Source of the DNA: Gammaproteobacteria bacterium 45_16_T64
GTDB taxonomy: Bacteria > Pseudomonadota > Gammaproteobacteria > Pseudomonadales > Ketobacteraceae
NCBI GenBank assembly: GCA_002162955.1
Contig: MABD01000037.1
Coordinates: forward strand, 410,031 to 474,030
Length of the DNA stretch: 64,000 nucleotides
Direction: 5' to 3'
The notes beneath the pieces are model-generated. The model did no database searches and was not told where the DNA came from. It worked only from the letters and a program-made list of their open reading frames with translations. This document shows positions 38,001 through 45,252 of the stretch, piece after piece. Both the position numbers and the translations under genes were made by a program. Each line of letters opens with the position of its first letter. The stretch's first letter is position 1.

Positions 38001-40907
38001 GAAGAACATAGCAACATTCCGGTGTATGTTCGTCTTACACGCTATGCAAGAAAAAATAGCAACCTACCGCCATTGGTGCTTTTTCATGGTTACAGCGCCA
38101 GTGGTTCAACGTTCACACATCACTCACTTAAACCCAGCTTAGCCCAATATTTCTGGAAGCAGGGTCGTGATATATGGGTTGTTGATCTACGTACTAGCAG
38201 CGGATTAGCGACGGCTATTTATCCTTGGTCGTTTGAAGAAGTCGCGGTAGAAGACATACCCATCGCAATCGATCATATTTATCATCAATGCCAGCAACAG
38301 CCCGTCGATATTATTGCCCATTGCATGGGAGCGTCCATGCTAAGTATCGCAATACTCGCACCGAAAAATGAACCGTCTGAAACAGAAAATAAACGCAACC
38401 AGCTTCCCAACCGCATTCGTAAACTCGTATTGTCTCAGGTAGGTCCACGGGTCGTTTTCAGTCCCGAAAATGTCTTTAGAGCATTTTTTATGAACTACTT
38501 ACAACGTGTTGTGCCTTCGACAAGTTATTCTTTTAGCCGATCGCACTTCCCCTCAACCGTTGAACAACAATTAGATCGTTTTCTGTCGGCGATGCCCTAC
38601 CCCCGTGACGAGCTACTCATGGAGAACCCTGCAAGGCCCTGGGCAAAAACGCATTACACTGCCACTCGACATCGTATGGATAGCCTATACGGACGGACGT
38701 TTAAGCTAAGCAATATTTCCTCCGCAACACTAGACCACATTGATGATCTATTTGGACCACTCAATATAAAAACGCTATCGCAAGTCACACAATTTGCCAC
38801 TCATGAAAAAATCACCAACCAATATGGCGAAAACGAATTTGTGACGACAGAACGGCTCATGCAGCGCTGGCACTTTCCCACATTGAGCGTACATGGAGAT
38901 GAAAATGGTCTCGCGGATGTTTCCACATTGGAGCGAATGCAACAAACCATGCAAAGCGCTGGTTGTGAGTTTCACTCAGAGGTCTTACAGGGGTTTGGTC
39001 ATCAAGATTCTATCATTGGAAAAAACGCCAAGATAAATTTTGAGAAAATCAACAACTTCCTCAAAACACCCTTGGATAATCACGAACCGCAACCCTGTCG
39101 CGACACCCAACTACAATTATGTCTACCCTATTCAGGCCCTGTGATCGGCGCTCCAGAACAACAAGGGACTCTGTGGAAACTACCTGTCAGTTTAGGCGTA
39201 CATCCCAGTATGCTTCATCCTGAATTTGTTATTTTTGTACCCATCAAGCGTAACAACAATACGATAGAAATCACTGAAAACCACATTCTCGATAATATCG
39301 TCGTCAAGCTTGCCAGCCCTCGTCAACAGAACTGGATTAAATTAAGCGTTCCCCTTACCCCAGCGTTACAGCACGCCGACGGTATTATTCCGTTAATATT
39401 GGATGACCAACATATCCATCTAGACGACCTGAATATTCCCCTTGAATTGCCGGATAACCTGTTAGACCTCGCGACGGGAGAACCGCTGCCATTAACAGCA
39501 TCGTCTGACAACGAACTCTCAGCCTATTTGCACCACACACTGCGTGGCCAGGTGTTTTCGAGCACCTTACGTAAAACCCTCAACAAACCTTGGGATAGTA
39601 TCGAATCCTCAATCATTCAATACCCGAAGCACATCACGGCTAAACAGCCTTCAGCCCATTTCGTTATCGCAGCCTGTCAATATCCCGCAGGACTACTCGA
39701 CAAACCTCTTGCCTACCAGTCTTACCAGCGCCTTGCGAACTACCTCGATAGTGCCAGTACCGAGAACGACGCCCACGAGCCATCCACGATCACACCACAA
39801 TTTATTATTCTAATGGGTGACCAAGTTTATACCGATGCCAGTGCGGGACTGTTTGATCCTACAGACCAGTACGATCGCTATACCTTGCCATACCATAAAT
39901 GGTTATCTCAACCCCATGTTAAATCCGTACTCAGGCGCCTACCCAGTTATATGATGCTTGATGACCATGAGATTATCGACAACTGGGATAGAGCAGAGCT
40001 CACTTTAGGAGACCCTTCATTATTAGAACAAGGCAAGCGCTCCTACTTACATTTTCAACGCAATAGCCACCAGACTCCTCGTCACCCTGCACCAAATCAT
40101 AGCGATACACCTTTATGGTATACCTTCGTCCAGCAGGGGTTTGATTTCTTTATGATTGATTCTCGTACCGAACGTGAAGGACGTAGCGCTAACGAGCAAC
40201 CCGATGATCCCAACACAGCCCCATTATATAAGGCGAAGATACTATCAGACGAACAACTCAACGCGCTGATCCAATGGCTGGACAAAACTAACAGTGATCG
40301 CCCTCGATTTATTGTGTCACCTTCCATGTTATTACCAAGACAATTACACGCTAAGAATGATGAAAACCCCGTTCATTACGCTGCACTACATTCTGATGCC
40401 TGGGATGGCTACCCCTACTCACTAAATCGCATTCTGGCACATATTGCCGACAACAACATTGAGCAATTGGTGTTTCTATCCGGTGATGAACACCTATCCA
40501 ATATCACCGAGATTAATCTAGAGCACGCAACATCAAAGCAAACAACAACGCTGTATTCCATCCATAGTTCTGGGCTTTATTCGCCCTATCAGTTCGCTAA
40601 TTCTCAAAAAGCCATGTTTGCTGAAGAAGAGACATTTGCTATTCATGGAAAGGATAATTATCAATGTCAGGTGAATACACAATTTTTCGAAGGAGATGGG
40701 TTTGCCCTAATTCGTGCTTATCAAACCCACCACGAATGGAAAATAGCCTGTCGTTTTAGCCGCTCTAACAACACGACAATAGAGGGTACGTTCTATGAGC
40801 GCACGTTAGAATTCCCTCTACGCCCCTCCCCAATCGCTTCCTCACAAAAAAACGATCAGTCTACTAACTCAATATCCAAACCTTCCAATAATCTTACCGC
40901 TTCATAA
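35046..40907 (+). CDS. Giant GMC oxidoreductase-alpha/beta hydrolase-PhoD-like fusion
   Basis: A 1,953-residue three-enzyme protein without signal peptide. Residues 35-620 form a cholesterol-oxidase-type GMC domain: GSGYGG FAD loop (40-46), CKLCGDCAVGC (236-246), HPLGGCGMG (542-550) and a closing NPALTISA. Residues 640-950 are a beta-rich linker of unknown type. Residues 1000-1340 are an alpha/beta hydrolase: LFHGYSASG, nucleophile elbow AHCMGA with Cys 1093 in place of Ser, acid near VHGDENG (1282) and His 1319 in FGHQD. Residues 1538-1925 are PhoD-like: MGDQVYTD, LDDHEIIDNWD, SGDEHLSN. Likely substrate class is a sterol-like or other lipophilic alcohol, ester or phosphoester. It lies 12 bases after a hybrid kinase. 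Its 3' end overlaps the pentapeptide gene by 52 bases. Confidence 0.88.
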   Translation: MTTRTTRWISQGFEELIAQKSQRLDNLLDTALDFDIIIVGSGYGGSIAAAELAGLQHDGQALRIAVLERGNEYLSGMFPSRLADLPKHVRFNTSKSTHIQGKKDALFDFRIAPSVNALISNGLGGGSLINAGVMVEAKPHIFDHRWPKDLRYSLNNDVFSTYYPQARSILGIADAKGINSIERHSEHCLSPLSKFTALKNLSGDKPSTDASCFSATPLTIAMEEKTNTAGVALSPCKLCGDCAVGCNHNAKDSLDLNLLVKAHKKGVSIYTGATVLSLSALTQTGQQGWAVSVAHTQSSQQQREGSPTTLTCQKVILAAGTFGSTEILLRSQSPTLAFSSLLGQRFSSNGDMLASLFGQENQVNGTADEEVQPHQRHVGPSITSMIDLRDNPTTPYLIQEMAVPGPLRRLFEEVATTADNIEQLITMDDKEHLSGHPVNDPFSVDENTISHSACYAIMGNDGAQGRLSLAKEYTENSDGALRVRWPELPTQAVFDQQISTLNNLAKQSAVGGRTLANPMWKLLPQSLNEVLSIPKGPLLTVHPLGGCGMGDNYQQGAVDHRGCVFDASSTDTHRIHEGLVVLDGSMIPCALEANPALTISALSLRAIKLLSQHWQYSDQSTRPSANVTTPIRRPIYAETGTVTSDKRTRLEITERLTGAVTLTDNHQQPIDCVIDITLRFQDIPALDFVRKAPRTLTVNSVEKPGEPSSQIRIFHQHTWSQLTQQGVKDSDFDQHALLISQVSGTLDVMSREASFPWQRILRTLWPWLLNRGIRDIWQRAELWFSKPTPRAPLKHANQRKKRPFLVWSHRKMREITALGSRGGEVRLFDYTLALRQPAQGWPVELAGFDNQEQYTTVTGSKRISYTRANNPLRQMEDMYLQRFPGLQPDSVQPKQLPAKLRYDARFLTHHNKPLLRIVEQQDHATALADVAAFLGYFLRGILNIHLRSFREPDTTERPTPNRLPLPIEGTSAPEITELFIGHRSVEEHSNIPVYVRLTRYARKNSNLPPLVLFHGYSASGSTFTHHSLKPSLAQYFWKQGRDIWVVDLRTSSGLATAIYPWSFEEVAVEDIPIAIDHIYHQCQQQPVDIIAHCMGASMLSIAILAPKNEPSETENKRNQLPNRIRKLVLSQVGPRVVFSPENVFRAFFMNYLQRVVPSTSYSFSRSHFPSTVEQQLDRFLSAMPYPRDELLMENPARPWAKTHYTATRHRMDSLYGRTFKLSNISSATLDHIDDLFGPLNIKTLSQVTQFATHEKITNQYGENEFVTTERLMQRWHFPTLSVHGDENGLADVSTLERMQQTMQSAGCEFHSEVLQGFGHQDSIIGKNAKINFEKINNFLKTPLDNHEPQPCRDTQLQLCLPYSGPVIGAPEQQGTLWKLPVSLGVHPSMLHPEFVIFVPIKRNNNTIEITENHILDNIVVKLASPRQQNWIKLSVPLTPALQHADGIIPLILDDQHIHLDDLNIPLELPDNLLDLATGEPLPLTASSDNELSAYLHHTLRGQVFSSTLRKTLNKPWDSIESSIIQYPKHITAKQPSAHFVIAACQYPAGLLDKPLAYQSYQRLANYLDSASTENDAHEPSTITPQFIILMGDQVYTDASAGLFDPTDQYDRYTLPYHKWLSQPHVKSVLRRLPSYMMLDDHEIIDNWDRAELTLGDPSLLEQGKRSYLHFQRNSHQTPRHPAPNHSDTPLWYTFVQQGFDFFMIDSRTEREGRSANEQPDDPNTAPLYKAKILSDEQLNALIQWLDKTNSDRPRFIVSPSMLLPRQLHAKNDENPVHYAALHSDAWDGYPYSLNRILAHIADNNIEQLVFLSGDEHLSNITEINLEHATSKQTTTLYSIHSSGLYSPYQFANSQKAMFAEEETFAIHGKDNYQCQVNTQFFEGDGFALIRAYQTHHEWKIACRFSRSNNTTIEGTFYERTLEFPLRPSPIASSQKNDQSTNSISKPSNNLTAS

Positions 40908-41458
40908 CGGCAAAATTTAGCCCCCTTCAGATTGTTCTCGTAGATATCGATGGTGTAGTGTGTTGCTTCAGTAAAATCTACACCACTTAGGTTGGTCCTT
41001 CCAAATACGCTATTCGCCAAATCCGTACCAGAGAAGTTGCCTTCACTGACATCGGCCTCTCGAAAATCGGCATCATGGCATTTACATTCATCCAACACCA
41101 ACTCACTTAGGCTTAAGCCATAGAAGGAAGAGTCATTCATAATGCAGCGGTTAAATCTGATCGGTGAGGGTAATGATAAATTTGGCCAATCACACTTAGT
41201 CCAATCCAAGCCGATGATCTTACACTCTTCAAATACCACATCGAGGAATTTGCTATGGGCTACATTGGCGTTGCTTAGATTACACTTAATAAAGTGACAT
41301 TCAATAAAGCGGCAACGACTTAAGACCGCGTCACTCCAATCACACTCTGTAAAGGTGCAATCTTCAAATTCCAAATCAGAAATTTCTTCATAGCAAAGAT
41401 CCAAACTAACAAACGATTCGGATAAATACTCGTCTTTATCATCACTTAATACTGACAT
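40856..41458 (-). CDS. Pentapeptide-repeat protein, Qnr/McbG-like
   Basis: A 200-residue right-handed beta-helix made of pentapeptide repeats (for example FEDCTFTECDWSDAVLSRC and ADFREADVSEGNFSGTDLAN). An irregular break occurs in the middle (PNLSLPSPIRFN), followed by a C-terminal helix ending RLLEGLDIELVD. That break and the C-terminal dimer helix recall the Qnr/McbG group, which protects DNA gyrase, but most such chromosomal proteins have no proven role. The 3' end overlaps the giant gene on the other strand by 52 bases. Family certain; gyrase protection is only possible. Confidence 0.8.
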   Translation of the reverse strand: MSVLSDDKDEYLSESFVSLDLCYEEISDLEFEDCTFTECDWSDAVLSRCRFIECHFIKCNLSNANVAHSKFLDVVFEECKIIGLDWTKCDWPNLSLPSPIRFNRCIMNDSSFYGLSLSELVLDECKCHDADFREADVSEGNFSGTDLANSVFGRTNLSGVDFTEATHYTIDIYENNLKGAKFCRYEAVRLLEGLDIELVD

Positions 41459-41719
41459 TTACTATGACCTTACATCTGACCTTAATTGTTTACTTGACGT
41501 CATATTGAATGACGCCAACAATGACCCGACAGTCTACCAAAATAGTCATCACTCTAACATCATGAAATACGCCGACAGCCCCCATTTTCAACATATTGTT
41601 TCTTCTGCTCAACATTCTGTTGCGTCAACCGCCATTGTCGCCTCAAGAGCGACATGACACACTAGGTAAACTTCATCATGCCCACTGCTATTAAGCCTAT
41701 CTACTGAGAAATAAACAGC

Positions 41720-43003
41720 ATGTCGACAACTATCGATTCTCCTCTACAACTCCCCTGTGGCGTTACTCTGAATAATCGCGTACTCAAGTCAGCGATGACA
41801 GAGGGTATGGCAACCCCCGCAGGCGAAGCCACCCAGCAACTAACCAATTTATACCAACGCTGGGCGGAAGGTGCTACCGGCTTATTGATTACCGGTAATG
41901 TGATGGTAGACAACCGCTACCTAGAGCGACCGGGCAACGTGTGCTTAGAAGATGAAACTGGATTTTCAGCGCTACAGTCATGGGCAAATGCCGGGAATAG
42001 CTATAATAATCAGACCTGGATGCAGATAAGCCACCCTGGCCGCCAAGTTGCCAAAACTGTATCTCGTACTCCCGTCGCGCCATCACCTGTCCAGCTCAAT
42101 ATGGGCGGTTACTTCGGCAAACCCCGCTCGCTTACCGAGTCGGATATAGAAGACATTATCCAACGCTTTACCACCACAGCATCTATCGCAAAAAAAGCGG
42201 GGTTCGGTGGTGTGCAGATACACGCAGCTCATGGCTACCTGATCAGCGAATTTTTATCCCCCGTGGTAAACCAACGACAAGATCAATGGGGTGGTAGTTT
42301 AGAAAATCGTGCCCGGTTATTATTAGAAGTCGTACGTAACATACGCAGCGTCGTCGGTAAACATTACCCCATTTCCGTCAAGTTAAACTCCGCCGATTTT
42401 CAAAAAGGAGGGTTTACCTTAGAGGAATGTGTTCAAGTGGCTCAAATGCTAGAACTAGAGAAAATCGATCTCTTAGAAATTTCCGGTGGCAGCTACGAAC
42501 AAACCACTATGTTCGGTGTATCAGGAGATCAAGCCACCTCCGATGCACCGCGACGAGAAAGTACCATTCAACGGGAAGCCTACTTCTTAGATTATGCGAA
42601 AACTATCCGCTCAGCCATTAAGACGCCGCTTGCTGTCACAGGCGGATTTCGATCCGCTGCAACAATGACCGAAGCACTGCTATCCGAAGAAGTGGACATA
42701 GTGGGACTCGCCCGCCCTTTCTGTTATGAGCCAGACCTAACCCAAAAATTAATTGATGGTGATATTGACCACCTACCCGCCTATGAAAACACATTGCAAT
42801 TAGGCAACGGTAAACTAGGTGTAAACAGCCCCAGTAAAATGATGAAATTGCTCAACGTGCAAGCGCAAGTTGCTTGGTTCTCTGGACAACTCTACCGTAT
42901 GTCCAATCATCAAGAGCCATTGTTAACGGCCGGCCTGAAGCGCAGCTACGCAAAACAAATGTGGAATGAAACACGGTTAGCGTTTCTACGAAAATTCGCC
43001 TAG
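41720..43003 (+). CDS. NADH:flavin oxidoreductase, old yellow enzyme family
   Basis: A 427-residue FMN enzyme of the OYE/2,4-dienoyl-CoA reductase barrel, without the extra iron-sulfur and FAD domains of the larger members. HAAHGYLISEFLSP holds the conserved substrate His pair, and NQRQDQWGGSLENRARLL is the typical following block; FMN contacts are seen in SAMTEGMA and VGLARPF. It should reduce activated C=C bonds with NAD(P)H. Divergent from the pentapeptide gene by 260 bases. A hairpin follows about 85 bases after the stop. Natural substrate unknown. Confidence 0.92.
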   Translation: MSTTIDSPLQLPCGVTLNNRVLKSAMTEGMATPAGEATQQLTNLYQRWAEGATGLLITGNVMVDNRYLERPGNVCLEDETGFSALQSWANAGNSYNNQTWMQISHPGRQVAKTVSRTPVAPSPVQLNMGGYFGKPRSLTESDIEDIIQRFTTTASIAKKAGFGGVQIHAAHGYLISEFLSPVVNQRQDQWGGSLENRARLLLEVVRNIRSVVGKHYPISVKLNSADFQKGGFTLEECVQVAQMLELEKIDLLEISGGSYEQTTMFGVSGDQATSDAPRRESTIQREAYFLDYAKTIRSAIKTPLAVTGGFRSAATMTEALLSEEVDIVGLARPFCYEPDLTQKLIDGDIDHLPAYENTLQLGNGKLGVNSPSKMMKLLNVQAQVAWFSGQLYRMSNHQEPLLTAGLKRSYAKQMWNETRLAFLRKFA

Positions 43004-43089
43004 TAACGCTACCCCCATTTGTCACCAAGCTCTTCCAATCCAGCAGTCCCCAGGTCTTCTGGCGTCATCGCAATACTAAATTTTCAAGT

Positions 43090-43118
43090 ACCGCACTGAG
43101 CATCCTGCTCGGTGCGGT
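43090..43118 (+). terminator. Possible terminator after the OYE gene
   Basis: ACCGCACTGAGCA, a three-base loop and TGCTCGGTGCGGT form a 13-base stem with one mismatch. The tail is mixed (GCACTCTCTCTGATTTT), so termination is likely but not textbook. Confidence 0.45.
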
Positions 43119-43189
43119 GCACTCTCTCTGATTTTAACTCTTCAAGAATCTGACGAGGATTGAGAGTTTATGCCATGCTTGTGGGCTAC

Positions 43190-43579
43190 CTACTCAAATG
43201 TAGATTTCTCCGGTAGCTCAGAGTTTGTCGTGTACCAATTAGCTTTTTGTGAAACCCATATATGCTCTTTCTCTTGAGAAACAATATCACTGTCGAGTGA
43301 ACCTAATCGAAGAATAATATGAGCGGTATCTCTGCGTTTGGCATAGATCTGAGATCCACAATCTGAACAGAAAAATCGGAACTTATCCGCTGACGATTCA
43401 TAGGATTTCAAACTGCCTTTACTTAAGAGTGTAAAATCGGAATCCAGTACCGCAGCGACACTTGAAAATGCACTTCCATGGGCCTTCCTACACGTCCCAC
43501 AATGGCAATGAACAATATCACCTACTTTTCCCGAAACCTCATATTGTATTGCGCCACACAAGCAGCTTCCATTGATCAT
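43190..43579 (-). CDS. GFA-family zinc protein
   Basis: A 129-residue protein of the glutathione-dependent formaldehyde-activating (Gfa/CENP-V) family. The two zinc sites are built from CLCGA (N-terminus), CHCGTCRKAHG (about residues 25-35) and FFCSDCGS (about 71-78). Members are small cytoplasmic zinc proteins, and most have no proven enzyme activity. It is monocistronic between the OYE gene and the hydrolase. Family is certain; formaldehyde detoxification is not implied. Confidence 0.9.
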   Translation of the reverse strand: MINGSCLCGAIQYEVSGKVGDIVHCHCGTCRKAHGSAFSSVAAVLDSDFTLLSKGSLKSYESSADKFRFFCSDCGSQIYAKRRDTAHIILRLGSLDSDIVSQEKEHIWVSQKANWYTTNSELPEKSTFE

Positions 43580-43661
43580 TTAATGTCTCAGGTTAATTTC
43601 TCTGGTTAACTTCGTTGGGTAATCTCTTTGAATACTTATACATACTCTTTGAGCACGGTAT

Positions 43662-44441
43662 TCATTCACCTTCAGGTGCTTTCAAAAAATGGGTTATTGC
43701 TTCGTAGTATGGTCCATAGAGCGAAATATCATTATGCTGTGCTTTATCAATAACGATAAAATTTGAATTTTCATTAACAAATGACTTAACTAGATTCTTA
43801 GTGTGCGATAACGCGATGATTTCATCATTTTCTGCCGCAAGAATCAGTACATCTGAGTGAATATCCTGTGCTCGCCCTAAGGAATCATACTTGTCCTTAC
43901 AGAGTAACGACATCGGATAGACCGGGAATCGCTTTTGAGCAACGTTTTGCAAACTATCAAATGGCGTTACCAACACTAACTTATCTACACTGCGTTCTGA
44001 CGCCACATAGGATGCCACGCCACTGCCTAAGCTTCTGCCAATAATTGAGACACTGTCATAAGATGTGAGTAAGTCGTCATAGATATACAGCGCATCAGAA
44101 AAAAGCCCCACCTCATCTGGCTTTCCCTCACTCCCTCCGTAGCCTCGATAATTGACCAAATAGACTGAATGAGATGGAAATTGTTCCTGAAACTCTGGTG
44201 CAGAAGAAGCAACACTTTCAGCATTACCGCCAAAGTAGAGAATCGCATGTTTCTTCCCACTATTCACCAAAACCGTTCTTATCTGAGTGCCTTTGTTATC
44301 AAACTCCGCCTCTTCGAAAGAATGCTGTACAGCTTCAGAGGGAAAATAAATAAAACTACGCTGTATCGAAAATAGCAATATGCCAATTCCCAAGTAGACT
44401 GCAAAGATAGATATTCCTGCCGTATACATTTTTCGCTCCAT
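43662..44441 (-). CDS. Membrane-anchored alpha/beta hydrolase, BEM46-like
   Basis: A protein of about 259 residues with one N-terminal membrane helix and an alpha/beta hydrolase domain. Catalytic features: NYRGYGGSEG, the nucleophile Ser in GRSLGSG, Asp in AAENDEI and His in AQHNDIS. It resembles the BEM46/YfhR group of serine hydrolases facing the periplasm or cytosol from the membrane. I start it at the ATG at 44441 just before the membrane helix; an in-frame start at 44492 adds 17 residues. Substrate unknown. It lies next to an acetyltransferase on the same strand. Confidence 0.85.
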   Translation of the reverse strand: MERKMYTAGISIFAVYLGIGILLFSIQRSFIYFPSEAVQHSFEEAEFDNKGTQIRTVLVNSGKKHAILYFGGNAESVASSAPEFQEQFPSHSVYLVNYRGYGGSEGKPDEVGLFSDALYIYDDLLTSYDSVSIIGRSLGSGVASYVASERSVDKLVLVTPFDSLQNVAQKRFPVYPMSLLCKDKYDSLGRAQDIHSDVLILAAENDEIIALSHTKNLVKSFVNENSNFIVIDKAQHNDISLYGPYYEAITHFLKAPEGE

Positions 44442-44515
44442 ACATTTCACTTTATTGGATAATGATAAGATAGTGTATTCTGATTTAACCATGATGACAG
44501 TTTGATATTGTCAAT

Positions 44516-45085
44516 TTAGCCATTGCAACGCATTATGTTGTATTCAGGCTTAAGCAGTCCAAAGCACTTAAGATCATGATATTCGCCCTTCCAAAACCCA
44601 CTCTGTCGTCGCAAACCTTCCTCTCTAAAACCGATCCGTCTTAACACGGCTTCAGACGCGCTATTTCCCGGTACAGTATCAGCCTGAATTCTATGCAGAG
44701 CACCACATGAAAGTACACCAGAGAAGGCTGCCAGAATAATTTCATGCAGTGCCTCAGTAACATAACCATTTCCCCAATAGACAGGGGACAAATCATAACC
44801 AATCACCGCGTTATTCATTTTGCTACTCCAAGAATTAAACCCGCAAGTACCGATTAGCTCACCCGATTCCTTTAGCCGTATAGCCCAACGAATACCAGCA
44901 TTATCAATATATCGAGAATTGAAAAAAGCAATGATAGCATTCGCTTGAGAAACCTCCGTAAACGCTACCAAATCATAGTATTTGATCACCGATTTATCAG
45001 AGAATAATTTGAAGATTGGTTCTGCATCCTCACCCTCCAGTTGGTTAAGCGTTAAACGTTGAGTGTCTAGCATAGGAAATCTCAT
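44516..45085 (-). CDS. GNAT-family N-acetyltransferase (RimJ/RimL type)
   Basis: A 189-residue acetyltransferase. It starts TQRLTLNQL, has GTCGFNSW, a strand with VIGYDLSPVYWGNGYVTEAL for acetyl-CoA binding, and a closing ASEAVLRRIGFREEG. This is the RimJ/RimL group that acetylates protein N-termini, amino acids or small molecules. The ATG at 45085 is preferred because AAGG lies nine bases upstream, whereas that site abuts the ATG at 45094. Target unknown. Confidence 0.88.
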   Translation of the reverse strand: MRFPMLDTQRLTLNQLEGEDAEPIFKLFSDKSVIKYYDLVAFTEVSQANAIIAFFNSRYIDNAGIRWAIRLKESGELIGTCGFNSWSSKMNNAVIGYDLSPVYWGNGYVTEALHEIILAAFSGVLSCGALHRIQADTVPGNSASEAVLRRIGFREEGLRRQSGFWKGEYHDLKCFGLLKPEYNIMRCNG

Positions 45086-45252
45086 CACTTTCATCCTTGG
45101 AATGATCTATCTAATTAACCTGTTCTTTGAAAATAACATTACTTTCAGCGCAGCAAGGATTCCCTATACGTCATAGAGAACCCCTCAACTTCCATGTCTG
45201 GCATCATACCATAGACTTACTTCATACATACCTCGAAAATATTCCTCTATCG

